Under the pieces are notes generated by a model that was given only the letters and a program-made list of their open reading frames with translations, was not told the DNA's origin and ran no database searches. Shown here piece by piece: positions 1 to 9,623 of a stretch of 64,000 nt of DNA (its first letter is position 1; the number at the start of each line of letters is the position of its first letter). The DNA is taken from assembly GCA_900473915.1 (NCBI GenBank), contig UCNG01000003.1, positions 122,023-186,022 of the forward strand, written 5' to 3'. Origin of the DNA: Hyphomicrobiales bacterium. Lineage in GTDB: Bacteria; Pseudomonadota; Alphaproteobacteria; Rhizobiales; Rhizobiaceae. A program made the position numbers and the translations under genes.

Positions 1-1
1 C

Positions 2-409
2 CGCAGGCGCGGCCGCAAGAAGGCGCTCATGAGCGAAATCAACGTGACGCCGTTCGTCGACGTGATGCTCGTTCTCCTCATCATCTTCATGGTTTCCGCG
101 CCGCTTCTGACGGTTGGCGTGCCGATTGACCTGCCCGATACGCAGGCCAAGGCCATGAATGCCGACACGCAGCCGATCACCGTTTCGGTCAACAGCGAGG
201 GCAAGATCTACCTGCAGGAAACCGAAATTCCCATCGAAGAAGTGGTACCGAAACTCCAGGCCATCGCCAAGACGGGCTATGAGGAGCGCATTTTCGTGCG
301 CGGTGACAAGGCTGCCGATTACGGCACCGTCATGAAAGTCATGGCCCGCATTTCCGCCGCCGGTTTCAAGAATATCGGCCTTGTGACCCTCCAGGAGCAG
401 GATAGCTGA
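2..409 (+). CDS. tolR: TolR, Tol-Pal system inner-membrane protein (5' partial)
   Basis: Proton-channel subunit of the TolQ-TolR motor, which energises TolA and outer-membrane constriction at division. The reading frame is open from the window edge, so the true start lies upstream; an arginine/lysine-rich cytoplasmic tail precedes the first internal ATG at 29. The single N-terminal membrane segment carries the family motif TPFVDVMLVLLIIF with the conserved aspartate needed for proton use, followed by a periplasmic ExbD/TolR domain. The gene ends 7 bp before tolA. The paralogue ExbD lies at 39033; gene order, with tolA and tolB next, decides for TolR here. Confidence 0.95.
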   Translation, partial: RRRGRKKALMSEINVTPFVDVMLVLLIIFMVSAPLLTVGVPIDLPDTQAKAMNADTQPITVSVNSEGKIYLQETEIPIEEVVPKLQAIAKTGYEERIFVRGDKAADYGTVMKVMARISAAGFKNIGLVTLQEQDS

Positions 410-416
410 CGCCATC

Positions 417-1487
417 ATGAAGGCTGGCCTGACATCTTCTGTTGCCTTGCATGCCGTTGCGGTTGCGCTGGCAGTGGTTTCGTTTTCCTCGCCGAAGGCT
501 TTCGACGTGCAGGATTCGGAGTCATTTCCGGTCGATATCGTACCGATCGAGTCGATAACCCAAATCCAGCAGGGCGACAAAAAAGCGCCCATGAAGGAAA
601 AATCCGCGCCGATCCCGACGACGAAGCCGCAAACCGTTCCCGACGCCCAGAATGTCGGCGATCAGGACGTGGACACCACGACGCCCCCGAAGCCCGACCC
701 GAAGGCGAAACCGATTGAGGCGGCCGAGGAGCCGAAGGCGCAGCCGGAACCGGTGAAAAAGCCAGAGCCGAAGCCTGATCCCAAGCCGGAACCGAAGCCC
801 GAGGAAAAGCCGACGCCGGTTCCCGCGACCGAAGTTCAGACCAAACCCGAGCCGAAGCAGGAAGTGAAGCCTGACCCGGTCGCCGAAGCCATCGAAAAGC
901 AGGCTGAAGCACCGGATGCTGAGGCGCCGAAGCTGCCGGACAAGGTGCCTGCACCGGAGGCAAAGCCGAAACCGCCGCAGGCGCAGACGGCCAAGACCAA
1001 CGAGCGCAAGCAGCCGGAAGAAAAGAAGAAGACGCAAAGCGCCTCGCAGACTTCGCAGTCGAAGAATGATGCAATTGCCGATGAGGTCGCAGCCCTTCTC
1101 AACAAGCAGAAGGCGTCCGGCGGCGGCGCCAAGCGTTCCACCGATCAGGCATCGCTGGGCGGCAAGAAGAATACCGGCGGCTCCAAGCTCAGCCAGAGCG
1201 AAATGGACGCGCTGCGCGGTGCGATTTCGAAGTGCTGGAACGTTCCCGCCGGTGTGGCGGACGCGCCGGGACTGGTCGTGACCGTCAAGATGAAGCTCAA
1301 CCAGGATGGCTCCATTCAGGGGGTTCCGGAAGTGACATCGGGCGGCGGCGGTGATGGTGTGGGTCGTGCAGCAGCCGAGAGCGCCAAGCGCGCTGTCGCA
1401 CGCTGCGCACCGTACAATCTGCCAGTCGACAAATATGATTCATGGTCGGAAGTGATCGTCAATTTCGACCCAAGCGAAATGTTCTGA
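417..1487 (+). CDS. tolA: TolA-like energy-transducing protein
   Basis: Links the TolQR motor to TolB/Pal across the periplasm. The 356-residue protein has one N-terminal membrane anchor (about residues 5-25), a long middle rich in Pro, Lys and Glu (about 55-225) expected to span the periplasm, and a C-terminal domain with two cysteines (SKCW and ARCAPY) resembling the TolA/TonB C-terminal fold. The start lies 7 bp after tolR with AGGAG upstream. The low-complexity middle makes long open frames on both strands, which are shadows. Identity rests on gene order plus architecture, since the sequence itself is poorly conserved. Confidence 0.92.
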   Translation: MKAGLTSSVALHAVAVALAVVSFSSPKAFDVQDSESFPVDIVPIESITQIQQGDKKAPMKEKSAPIPTTKPQTVPDAQNVGDQDVDTTTPPKPDPKAKPIEAAEEPKAQPEPVKKPEPKPDPKPEPKPEEKPTPVPATEVQTKPEPKQEVKPDPVAEAIEKQAEAPDAEAPKLPDKVPAPEAKPKPPQAQTAKTNERKQPEEKKKTQSASQTSQSKNDAIADEVAALLNKQKASGGGAKRSTDQASLGGKKNTGGSKLSQSEMDALRGAISKCWNVPAGVADAPGLVVTVKMKLNQDGSIQGVPEVTSGGGGDGVGRAAAESAKRAVARCAPYNLPVDKYDSWSEVIVNFDPSEMF

Positions 1488-1545
1488 CCGGGTTTCCGGT
1501 CGCCAACCAAACTTACTTGCCAAGGACAAAGAGGTCCCAGAAGAC

Positions 1546-2877
1546 ATGAAAATCGGCATCATCAATACAAAGATCCGGACGGTCTTTTCGGCTTTCGCGT
1601 GTATGATTGCCGCAAGCCTTGTCTGCACCATGCCGGCGCGCGCCGTCGTGGAAATCAACATCAACAAGGGTGTGATCGAGCCGTTGCCGATCGCCATCAC
1701 CGATTTCCTTTCGGCCGACCAGCTCGGGCCGAATATCACCTCGGTCATCGCGGCCGATCTTGAGCGGTCTGGCCTGTTCGCGCCGATCGACAAGGGCGCC
1801 TTCATCGAGAAGATTTCCAATCCCGACGCGGCTCCGCGTTTCGAGGACTGGAAGGTCATCAACGCGCAGGCGCTGGTCACGGGCCGCATCACCAAGCAGC
1901 CGGATGGCCGTCTCAAGGCCGAGTTCCGCCTGTGGGATACGTTCGGCGGCCAGCAGATGATCGGCCAGCAGTTCTTCACCACGCCGGACAACTGGCGCCG
2001 CGTCGCGCATATCATCGCTGACGCCATCTATGAGCGCCTGACCGGTGAAAAGGGCTATTTCGATACGCGCGTCGTTTTCGTAGATGAATCCGGCCCGGCA
2101 CAGAAGCGCGTGAAGCGTCTGGCCATCATGGATCAGGATGGCGCCAATGTGCGTTACATTTCGGACGGCCGCTCCATTTCGCTGACGCCGCGTTTCTCGC
2201 CGAACCGTCAGGAAGTCACCTATATGTCGTATGAAGGCGGCTCGCCGAAAGTGTATCTGCTGCAGCTCGAAACGGGCCAGCGTGAGCTTGTCGGCAACTT
2301 CCCCGGCATGACGATTGCCCCGCGCTTCTCGCCGGATGGCCAGAAGGTGGTGATGAGCCTGCTTCAGGACGACGGCAGCGCCAATATCTATTCGATGGAC
2401 CTGCGCAATCGTTCGACCACACGCCTGACCAACAGCCAGGCGATCGATACGAGCGCGTCCTATTCGCCGGACGGTTCGCAGATCGTTTTCTCCTCCGACC
2501 GGGGCGGGCGTCCGCAGCTTTATGTCATGGGTGCCGATGGCTCCAATCCGCGCCGCATCTCGATGGGCGACGGCAGCTATAACACGCCGGTCTGGTCTCC
2601 GCGCGGCGATCTCATCGCCTTCACCAAGCAGTCGCAGGGCCAGTTCTCCATCGGCGTGATGAAGACGGACGGCTCGGGCGAACGCCTCTTGACCTCCGGC
2701 TTCCACAATGAAGGTCCGACCTGGGCACCGAACGGCCGCGTTCTGATGTTCTTCCGCAAGGCAGCCGGTGCCGGTGGCCCGAAACTCTTCACCATCGACC
2801 TGACCGGCCGCAACGAACGCCAGATCCAGACGCCGAACTTCTCGTCCGACCCGGCATGGTCGCCGCTGCTCGAATAG
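1546..2877 (+). CDS. tolB: TolB periplasmic beta-propeller protein
   Basis: Periplasmic partner of Pal and TolA in the Tol-Pal system. The 443-residue protein has a signal peptide ending near residue 30 (Ala-rich, MPARA), the TolB N-terminal domain, then a beta-propeller with recurring SPDG units ([35 protein letters not shown]). Length is typical for the family. It sits 58 bp after tolA with an AAGAGG ribosome site and ends at a strong terminator, so tolQRAB may form one unit with pal transcribed from its own promoter. Confidence 0.96.
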   Translation: MKIGIINTKIRTVFSAFACMIAASLVCTMPARAVVEININKGVIEPLPIAITDFLSADQLGPNITSVIAADLERSGLFAPIDKGAFIEKISNPDAAPRFEDWKVINAQALVTGRITKQPDGRLKAEFRLWDTFGGQQMIGQQFFTTPDNWRRVAHIIADAIYERLTGEKGYFDTRVVFVDESGPAQKRVKRLAIMDQDGANVRYISDGRSISLTPRFSPNRQEVTYMSYEGGSPKVYLLQLETGQRELVGNFPGMTIAPRFSPDGQKVVMSLLQDDGSANIYSMDLRNRSTTRLTNSQAIDTSASYSPDGSQIVFSSDRGGRPQLYVMGADGSNPRRISMGDGSYNTPVWSPRGDLIAFTKQSQGQFSIGVMKTDGSGERLLTSGFHNEGPTWAPNGRVLMFFRKAAGAGGPKLFTIDLTGRNERQIQTPNFSSDPAWSPLLE

Positions 2878-2905
2878 ACTTGCGCAAAGCGTTGCCAAAG
2901 TTGAA

Positions 2906-2935
2906 GGCGCGAAGCTTCGGTTTCGCGCCTTTTTT
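2906..2935 (+). terminator. Intrinsic terminator after tolB
   Basis: GGCGCGAA pairs with TTCGCGCC across a 7-8 base loop, followed by six T. It separates tolB from pal. Confidence 0.9.
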
Positions 2936-2937
2936 AT

Positions 2938-3081
2938 GCTGGAGCGGCTCCCGTTGAACCGGAATCGGAGAACCGCTTTGTTGTTTTATCGCATTATCCT
3001 CACGTATCGAAGCGGGATCAGAAATCAGTCCAGTGGACTGATTTCGCCGCGCAGGCGCTTCGCAGTTTTGCTGGAAATGCT
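2938..3081. repeat. Intergenic palindromic repeat (RIME-like), long form
   Basis: A mosaic repeat between tolB and pal. It begins near GGAGCGGCTCCCGTTGAACC, contains the perfect palindrome at 3022-3044 (arms AAATCAGTCCA around one G) and ends with CTTCGCAGTTTTGCTGGAAATGC. The closest copy in the window is at 7110-7255. It makes up most of the 368-bp tolB-pal gap; the remaining 160 bp should hold the pal promoter. Confidence 0.8.
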
Positions 3082-3245
3082 AAATTTGCCACAATCCTTG
3101 CCCGAAAGCCGTGTTTCTGCCGCATTTTGCCGCCAAGGGCTGGGACAGCAGGAATTCATTAACCATACTTCTTGAGCCTGTCTTAACCTCAATATGATTA
3201 TTGGGGGGTTACGCAGGAACATCAAATCTTAAGGAGCTCCGGCCC

Positions 3246-3755
3246 ATGCGCCGTATCCAGTCGATTGCACGTAGCCCGATCGCTATTGCCCTTTTCATGT
3301 CGCTCGCCGTTGCCGGCTGTGCGTCCAAGAAGAACCTTCCGAACAATGCCGGCGATCTTGGCCTCGGTGGTGCAGGCGCGGCAACGCCCGGCTCCGCGCA
3401 GGACTTCACCGTCAATGTCGGCGACCGCATCTTCTTCGATCTCGATTCTTCGCTGATCCGCGGCGATGCGCAGCAGACGCTTTCCAAGCAGGCCCAGTGG
3501 CTGCAGCGTTATCCGCAGTACTCGATCACGATCGAAGGCCATGCCGACGAACGCGGTACGCGTGAATACAACCTCGCTCTCGGCCAGCGCCGTGCAGCCG
3601 CCACCCGCGACTTCCTCGCTTCGCGCGGCGTGCCGACCAACCGCATGCGCACCATCTCCTACGGCAACGAACGTCCGGTCGCAGTCTGCGATGCCGACTC
3701 GTGCTGGTCGCAGAACCGCCGCGCCGTCACCGTTCTCAACGGTGCGGGCAGCTAA
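3246..3755 (+). CDS. pal: Pal / Omp16 peptidoglycan-associated lipoprotein
   Basis: Outer-membrane lipoprotein that binds peptidoglycan and TolB; in Brucella it is the immunogen Omp16. The start at 3246 has AAGGAG 7 bases upstream; an ATG 45 bp earlier lacks this and would spoil the signal peptide. The 169-residue product has a lipobox LAVAGC with the lipidated Cys at residue 25, a short Gly/Ala linker, and an OmpA-like domain with the peptidoglycan-binding stretch IEGHADERGTREYNLALG and NRRAV near the C terminus. Flanking tolB and cpoB confirm the assignment. Confidence 0.97.
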   Translation: MRRIQSIARSPIAIALFMSLAVAGCASKKNLPNNAGDLGLGGAGAATPGSAQDFTVNVGDRIFFDLDSSLIRGDAQQTLSKQAQWLQRYPQYSITIEGHADERGTREYNLALGQRRAAATRDFLASRGVPTNRMRTISYGNERPVAVCDADSCWSQNRRAVTVLNGAGS

Positions 3756-3781
3756 TCTGCGAACACCTGACAGTGTTACGG

Positions 3782-3807
3782 AAAAGCGGCTTTCGGGCCG
3801 CTTTTTT
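3782..3807 (+). terminator. Intrinsic terminator after pal
   Basis: AAAAGCGGC and GCCGCTTTT pair around TTTCGG and run into T residues. Confidence 0.9.
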
Positions 3808-3899
3808 CGTGTTGGGGCGCCTGTTTGGGCGCTTTGACAAACTTTGGCCGAAGTCACCCCTGTCATAGTGAGCGTCAGGATGCCTTCGCTTTTCGCATT

Positions 3900-3942
3900 T
3901 TGCGGCGCAAAACCGCTTCGCACTTTTGCTGGAAATGCTCTA
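3900..3942. repeat. Intergenic RIME-like repeat, short form
   Basis: Contains GCGCAAAACCGCTTCGCAC followed by TTTTGCTGGAAATGCTCTA, shared almost exactly with the copy at 5685-5723. It lies between pal and cpoB; the rest of this 300-bp gap (3808-4060) shows no gene. Confidence 0.75.
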
Positions 3943-4060
3943 AAAGCGGAGCTGATCGTGCGGCAAACGCATTCAGCGTCTGTTCAGGCGCGGCACTCGA
4001 TCATCCAGTTCGCATGAACCGGATGGGTGAATTTGCAGGGGCAAAGGAATGAGGAAACCA

Positions 4061-5527
4061 ATGAGGAAAGTGACGCTGGCAATTGCCATGCTGCCGCTTT
4101 TGGCGAGTGCTCCGGCTCTGGCGGCATCTGTTTCTTCGCAAGGGGAAATTCAGCTCGCGCAGGCAGGCGCTCCCGGCGGGGATCAGTTTTCGCAGCAGGT
4201 CTGCAATCTGGCGCATCAAAATGCCCAGTCATATGCACGCATCTTGCAGCTGCGCGACAAGATGCTCAAAATCCAGCGCGACAATGAAGCTCGTTTCCAG
4301 GCATTGGAAAAGGGTCGCGGCGGCGCGCAGAAACACGTCAGCGTCGGCTCGACGGCAATTCTCGACGAAGCCATGCGGGATAATGGCAGCGGCGGCGGGC
4401 AAGGTGGCGGCTATCAAAGCCCCGGCTTGCAGCAGGAACTGGTGCGCAACCTGACCGGCAAGGTCGAGGATGTGGACGCCCAGATTTCGTTCACCGACAA
4501 TCAGCTGCAAAAGACGCAGGAAGACAATGAGTTCCGGTTTGAAGAACTGGAAAAGAAGAATGGCGTTACCTCGCCTGCTTCCGGCGGTGGGTCCCAGCCC
4601 GCGCCCGTTGCGGCATCGCCGGGGGCTGATCTGTGCGCGCAGGGCATGGGCAATCCCGCCGGGATCGCCGAGGCGCTGAGTGCGCGCGCGGAAGCCATGA
4701 ACTTCCAGATCCTCGAAATGCAGGATCAGATGCAGAAGATGCAGGAAGCAAACGAAAACCGCTTCCAGTTTCTGGAAACCGGCAAGCGCGCCGATACGGA
4801 TGTTCAGCAGGCTGGCGGCGATACGTCGCTGGCCGCTGCCGATCCGGATCAGGGCAACAGCGGAAACCTCGATGGCGGGGTTTCCGAAGGCGCTTCGCAG
4901 ACGGCCGCCAGCCAGCCTTCTGGCGCCGATTCCATGGCTATTGGTTCGAATGCGCCCGCACAGGGTGGACCGGCACGTGGCGAACCGCCGCAAACGCTGG
5001 GCTCCATCCGCTTCGACGCCAATGGCAATGTAATCGGCGAAACACTCGACGCCACGCCGCGCACGGTACAGCCGGGCGCAGCACCGGGAACCGCCGCAGG
5101 CGGAACGGCAGCAGGCGATGCGGTTGCATCGCTTCCAACCGACGACAATCCCAATTCGCTCTATCAGGCATCCTATCAATATCTGATGTCGGGCGACTAC
5201 AAGGCGGCAGAAACCGGCTTTCGCGAGCATGTGAAGCGTTATCCGGCCGATCCGATGACGGCGGAAGCCCGTTTCTGGCTCGGAGAAACCCTTTACGGTC
5301 AGGGACGTTATCCGGAAGCCGCAACGGTTTTCATCGATACGCAACGCGACTATCCCGATTCGAAGCGTGCGCCGGAAAACATGTTCAAGCTCGGCATGAC
5401 GCTGGAAAAGATGGATAATCGCGATGTTGCCTGCGCCACCTTCAGGCAGATCCCCGAGCGTTACCCCAAGGCGGCGCCCGCCATATTGAAACGTGTTGCC
5501 GACGAGCGCAGCCGCGCAAAATGCTAA
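4061..5527 (+). CDS. cpoB: CpoB/YbgF, Tol-Pal associated cell-division coordinator
   Basis: Periplasmic TPR protein that couples Tol-Pal constriction with peptidoglycan synthesis. The start at 4061 is favoured over 4049 because GAGGAA sits 4-5 bases upstream. A signal peptide (cleavage near PALA-A) is followed by three related coiled-coil segments (about residues 60-86, 141-166, 216-242), a long low-complexity Gly/Ala/Gln linker, and C-terminal TPR repeats (about 370-485: ARFWLGETLYGQGRYPEA, AATVFIDTQRDYP). At 488 residues it is much longer than the roughly 260-residue E. coli protein because of the coiled-coil triplication and the linker. Confidence 0.93.
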   Translation: MRKVTLAIAMLPLLASAPALAASVSSQGEIQLAQAGAPGGDQFSQQVCNLAHQNAQSYARILQLRDKMLKIQRDNEARFQALEKGRGGAQKHVSVGSTAILDEAMRDNGSGGGQGGGYQSPGLQQELVRNLTGKVEDVDAQISFTDNQLQKTQEDNEFRFEELEKKNGVTSPASGGGSQPAPVAASPGADLCAQGMGNPAGIAEALSARAEAMNFQILEMQDQMQKMQEANENRFQFLETGKRADTDVQQAGGDTSLAAADPDQGNSGNLDGGVSEGASQTAASQPSGADSMAIGSNAPAQGGPARGEPPQTLGSIRFDANGNVIGETLDATPRTVQPGAAPGTAAGGTAAGDAVASLPTDDNPNSLYQASYQYLMSGDYKAAETGFREHVKRYPADPMTAEARFWLGETLYGQGRYPEAATVFIDTQRDYPDSKRAPENMFKLGMTLEKMDNRDVACATFRQIPERYPKAAPAILKRVADERSRAKC

Positions 5528-5620
5528 AGCGGTTCTGTTGAAACACAGGCCTCGAACCGCTCTATCCATTTGGTTTTACGCATGTCTTTAACTGGTTCAC
5601 CCTTTCGGGAGACATGCACT

Positions 5621-5723
5621 AGAGCATATCCAGATTAAGTTGAATCGTTGGAAATGCTCTATGTCTTTGTTTTTATGCATTATCCTACGCAAAACCGCTT
5701 CGCACTTTTGCTGGAAATGCTCT
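5621..5723. repeat. Intergenic RIME-like repeat
   Basis: Starts AGAGCATATCCAGATT, has an internal GGAAATGCTCTA, and ends with AAAACCGCTTCGCACTTTTG then CTGGAAATGCTCTA. It fills half of the cpoB-tilS gap and stops 17 bp before the tilS start. Confidence 0.8.
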
Positions 5724-5740
5724 AATAACGGAGTTATTTC

Positions 5741-7111
5741 GTGGGGCTTAGCCCGGCCAATATTTCCAGATTATTCCAGCCATTTGGATTTGAGCGGGTC
5801 AAGGCCGTTATTGCCGCCGTTTCGGGCGGCAGCGATTCTCTCGGCCTGCTTTTTCTCCTTCGGGATTATCTGGCGACGCTTCAGGAACCACCCCGGCTGA
5901 TCGCCGTGACGGTGGATCATCGGCTGCGTGCCGAATCGGAGGCCGAAGCCCGGAATGTCGGACGGCTCTGCCGGCAATACGGGATTGAGCACCGGGTTCT
6001 CGTCTGGGATGAGGCGAAGCCCGCAAGCGGGCTTGCCGCTGCGGCGCGTACGGCGCGCTATCGGCTACTGGTGCAGGCCGCGCACGAGGCAGGTGCGGGC
6101 ATCATCGCAACCGGCCATACCGAGGACGACCAGATCGAAACCTTTCTCATGCGCAAGGAGCGCAGCGCCCATGCCGAGGCGCGGGGACTTGCGGCGATGT
6201 CCTCACGCTCATGGCTGGAAGGCATGGGACTAGACGGCTCCATCGAGCTTGACCGCCCGCTGCTTTCCGTGTCCCGCACGGTGCTGCGGGATGAATTGCG
6301 GGGCAGGGGCATCCAGTGGGTCGACGATCCCAGCAATGCGAACACACAATATGAACGGCCGCGGATTCGTCTGGGTATTGCCGCGGTGGCCGACAGGCAG
6401 GCGGTTCTCGACCAGATTGCCGAAGCTGGAGCCGCGCGCGAGCGCGACAATGCGGCGCTGATTGCCGTGCTATCCGATCCGGCCAGCCTGCGCGTCGATG
6501 CGAACGGGACCTTGCAGGTCGATCCGCCGCTTTTTGCGGCGCTTGCCGATAATGCGCGGCGGCTGTTCTCCGGATTGCTGGCGGCCATTGCCGGGGGGCG
6601 CCGTTTCCTGCCGGGCGACAGCGAGCGCTCCCGCATCGAGCGGGTTCTTTCGGGAGAGGATGACCATCATCGTCTGACTGTTTTCGGCGCGCTTATCGAG
6701 CGCGGCGCGGACGGCTCGCCGCACCGGTTTCGTCGCGAAAAACGCAACCTCCCCAAGCTCCCCTTGGAGCCGGGCAAGCCAATCGTCTGGGATGGGCGCT
6801 TCCGTTTCTCGAATGAAGGCTCAATCGATTTCGAGGTCGCTGCGCCAGGACGGCAGGAGCTGACCGATTTCCTCAAGGCGCGGAACATCGAGATCGAATC
6901 TCGTAAACGTGAGGCCCTGCTGGTCTCGCCAGCCCTTTACAGGGATGGCGGGCTTTTTGCCTTGCCGTTCCTGCCGGATGGAAATGGTCCGCAAGGCATT
7001 CATATCGAACGGCATTTTGCGATTTTCGATCACGTGTTGCCGGGACATGATTTCGACCTTGCAAGGGCCGTTGAAGCTCGTATCGGGCGCGTCTGTGCGG
7101 AAATGTCCTAG
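5741..7111 (+). CDS. tilS: tRNA(Ile)-lysidine synthetase
   Basis: ATP-dependent enzyme that converts the wobble C34 of the AUA-reading tRNA-Ile to lysidine. The PP-loop motif SGGSDS is at residues 28-33 after a GTG start preceded by GGAG. The N-terminal N-type ATP pyrophosphatase domain and a TilS-like C-terminal region give 456 residues, normal for the family. It lies directly upstream of ftsH, as in many bacteria, but a 145-bp repeat intervenes, so co-transcription is uncertain. Confidence 0.93.
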   Translation: MGLSPANISRLFQPFGFERVKAVIAAVSGGSDSLGLLFLLRDYLATLQEPPRLIAVTVDHRLRAESEAEARNVGRLCRQYGIEHRVLVWDEAKPASGLAAAARTARYRLLVQAAHEAGAGIIATGHTEDDQIETFLMRKERSAHAEARGLAAMSSRSWLEGMGLDGSIELDRPLLSVSRTVLRDELRGRGIQWVDDPSNANTQYERPRIRLGIAAVADRQAVLDQIAEAGAARERDNAALIAVLSDPASLRVDANGTLQVDPPLFAALADNARRLFSGLLAAIAGGRRFLPGDSERSRIERVLSGEDDHHRLTVFGALIERGADGSPHRFRREKRNLPKLPLEPGKPIVWDGRFRFSNEGSIDFEVAAPGRQELTDFLKARNIEIESRKREALLVSPALYRDGGLFALPFLPDGNGPQGIHIERHFAIFDHVLPGHDFDLARAVEARIGRVCAEMS

Positions 7112-7255
7112 AGCTGTTCCCGATTCAACAGAATCGCCGGGAACACTCCAACCTTGCTTTGACGCATTATCCCGCGCATCGAAGCGGGATAAGAAATCAG
7201 TCCAGTGGACTGATTTCCCCGCGCAGGCGCTTCGCACTTTTGCGGGAAATGCTCT
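7110..7255. repeat. Intergenic RIME-like repeat, long form
   Basis: Runs from AGAGCTGTTCCCGATT, overlapping the tilS stop, to TTTTGCGGGAAATGCTC. It contains the perfect palindrome at 7194-7216 identical to the one at 3022-3044. It lies between tilS and ftsH. Confidence 0.8.
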
Positions 7256-7389
7256 TTTTATAAACCAGAGTGCGAAGAATCGAGGATGCGGGGTCAAACG
7301 CGCCTTGGCAAGGCCATCCTTCGATCCTATGTTAGACTGCAACATCGTTCCGTGCCCGCGGAATGGCCGTGGTATCGATTGGACCCGAT

Positions 7390-9318
7390 ATGAATCCGAA
7401 CTATCGCAACTTCGCCCTGTGGGCGATCATTGCTCTTCTTTTGATCGCGCTGTTCAACCTGTTCCAAAGCCCAGGTCAGCGCTCCAATTCCCGTGAAGTT
7501 TCCTATTCGCAATTTATTGACGACGTATCCAATGGTCGCGTGAAATCGGTGACGATCACCGGCCAGCGGATCACCGGTACTTTTGCCGACAATGGTTCGA
7601 CCTTCCAGACCTATTCGCCGGGCGATACGGGTCTCGTCTCGCGCCTTGAAGGCAAGGACGTCGCTATCACCGCGCGCCCTGAAACTGACGGTTCCAGCTC
7701 GCTGATTGGTATTCTCCTGTCGTGGCTGCCGATGATCCTGATCCTCGGCGTGTGGATTTTCTTCATGCGCCAGATGCAGGGCGGCTCGCGCGGTGCGATG
7801 GGCTTTGGCAAGTCGAAGGCCAAGCTTTTGACCGAAGCGCATGGCCGCGTGACTTTCCAGGACGTCGCCGGCGTGGACGAAGCCAAGCAGGACCTTGAGG
7901 AAATCGTTGAATTCCTGCGCGATCCGCAGAAGTTCCAGCGTCTGGGCGGCAAGATTCCGCGCGGCGTGCTGCTCGTTGGCCCTCCCGGCACCGGTAAGAC
8001 GCTTCTGGCGCGTTCCGTTGCAGGCGAAGCCAATGTACCGTTCTTCACCATTTCCGGTTCTGACTTCGTTGAAATGTTTGTCGGTGTCGGCGCAAGCCGC
8101 GTCCGCGACATGTTCGAGCAGGCCAAGAAAAACGCGCCCTGCATCATCTTCATCGACGAAATCGATGCGGTCGGCCGTCATCGCGGCGCCGGTCTCGGCG
8201 GCGGCAATGACGAACGCGAACAGACGCTCAACCAGCTTCTGGTCGAGATGGACGGTTTTGAAGCCAACGAATCGATCATCCTGATCGCGGCGACCAACCG
8301 TCCTGACGTTCTCGATCCGGCACTTCTGCGTCCGGGCCGTTTCGACCGTCAGGTCGTGGTTCCGAACCCGGATATCGTCGGTCGCGAACAGATTCTCAAA
8401 GTGCATGTGCGCAATGTGCCGCTTGCTCCCAATGTCGATCTCAAGGTTGTCGCACGCGGCACGCCGGGCTTCTCCGGTGCCGATCTCGCCAACCTCGTCA
8501 ACGAAGCTGCCCTCATGGCCGCACGCCGCAACAAGCGTCTGGTGACCATGCAGGAATTCGAGGACGCCAAGGACAAGATCATGATGGGCGCGGAACGCCG
8601 CTCCGCCATGACGCAGGAAGAAAAGGCCAATACGGCCTATCACGAGGCAGGCCACGCCATCGTTGCGCTCAACGTGCCGAAGGCCGACCCTGTGCACAAG
8701 GCAACGATCATTCCGCGCGGTCGTGCGCTCGGCATGGTGATGCAGCTTCCCGAAGGTGACCGTTATTCGGCCACCTATACCTGGATGGTGTCGCGTCTTG
8801 CCATCATGATGGGCGGTCGTGTGGCGGAAGAGCTGAAATTCGGCAAGGAAAACATCACCTCCGGTGCGTCCTCCGATATTCAGCAGGCCACCAAGCTCGC
8901 CCGTTCGATGGTGACGCAGTGGGGCTATTCCGATAAGCTTGGCCGCGTGGCCTATGGCGACAACCAGGAAGAAGTCTTCCTTGGCCATTCGGTGTCCCGC
9001 ACGCAGAATATTTCGGAAGAGACCGCGCAGATCATCGATGCCGAAGTGCGCCGCCTGATCGACGAGGCCTATGCCGAGGCGACCCGCATCCTGACCAAGA
9101 AGAAGAAGGACTGGATCGCGCTTGCCGAAGGCCTGCTCGAATATGAAACGCTCTCCGGCGACGAGATCAAGGAACTGATTGCGGGCAACAAGCCATCGCG
9201 CGATCAGGGCAGCGATACGCCGTCGCGCGGTTCGGGCGTGCCGAAGGCCGGAAGCCCGCGCAAGCGCAAGGGCAGTGAGCCCGGCAGCGAACCGGGCATG
9301 GAACCGCAGCCGCAATAA
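7390..9318 (+). CDS. ftsH: FtsH ATP-dependent zinc metalloprotease
   Basis: Membrane-anchored AAA+ protease that degrades misfolded membrane proteins and regulators such as RpoH. Two membrane segments (about residues 8-25 and 105-122) flank a periplasmic domain. Then come Walker A GPPGTGKT, Walker [10 protein letters not shown], the SRH arginines and the zinc site HEAGH. The C-terminal tail is low-complexity Ser/Gly/Lys. I chose [11 protein letters not shown] at 7390, the usual family start; an in-frame ATG at 7363 would add 9 residues and cannot be excluded. A strong terminator follows. Confidence 0.96.
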   Translation: MNPNYRNFALWAIIALLLIALFNLFQSPGQRSNSREVSYSQFIDDVSNGRVKSVTITGQRITGTFADNGSTFQTYSPGDTGLVSRLEGKDVAITARPETDGSSSLIGILLSWLPMILILGVWIFFMRQMQGGSRGAMGFGKSKAKLLTEAHGRVTFQDVAGVDEAKQDLEEIVEFLRDPQKFQRLGGKIPRGVLLVGPPGTGKTLLARSVAGEANVPFFTISGSDFVEMFVGVGASRVRDMFEQAKKNAPCIIFIDEIDAVGRHRGAGLGGGNDEREQTLNQLLVEMDGFEANESIILIAATNRPDVLDPALLRPGRFDRQVVVPNPDIVGREQILKVHVRNVPLAPNVDLKVVARGTPGFSGADLANLVNEAALMAARRNKRLVTMQEFEDAKDKIMMGAERRSAMTQEEKANTAYHEAGHAIVALNVPKADPVHKATIIPRGRALGMVMQLPEGDRYSATYTWMVSRLAIMMGGRVAEELKFGKENITSGASSDIQQATKLARSMVTQWGYSDKLGRVAYGDNQEEVFLGHSVSRTQNISEETAQIIDAEVRRLIDEAYAEATRILTKKKKDWIALAEGLLEYETLSGDEIKELIAGNKPSRDQGSDTPSRGSGVPKAGSPRKRKGSEPGSEPGMEPQPQ

Positions 9319-9337
9319 GCTGCTCGAAAGTGAACAG

Positions 9338-9366
9338 AGAAAGCCGGGCTTGTCCCGGCTTTCTTG
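9338..9366 (+). terminator. Intrinsic terminator after ftsH
   Basis: AGAAAGCCGGG pairs with CCCGGCTTTCT around a 5-base loop. The rest of the 305-bp ftsH-glmM gap shows no gene and should hold the glmM promoter. Confidence 0.88.
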
Positions 9367-9623
9367 TTATCCAGCTTTGTGGGGCCTTGGCGCAAAGGCT
9401 CGTTAAGGATTTCGGCGCATCATATTGCACCAGCTTACGACTTTGGGTTCGGGAGCGTTGAACCTTCTGCCAAAGGCGAAATTGCATTCGTAAGGGTTTT
9501 TGCGTTAAGAACAGCGAAAATCCGCTGTCCGGTCAGCCGGCAGCAATTGTTTGCCTGCAAGTTCAGGCGGCATATATTGGAAGATATAGAGAGCGGTTCA
9601 TGGCTCAGCGCAAGGCGAAACAG

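Noticed and set aside
522-1037. 171-residue Arg/Leu-rich frame on the minus strand in tolA
   Set aside because: Reflects the Pro/Lys/Glu-rich repeats of TolA read in reverse; no ribosome site or family resemblance.
2936-3175. 79-residue frame after tolB
   Set aside because: Made mostly of the RIME-like repeat and contains its palindrome.
7327-9315. 662-residue open frame on the minus strand across ftsH
   Set aside because: It mirrors ftsH in the antisense direction, has no recognisable domain and is produced by high-GC codon bias.
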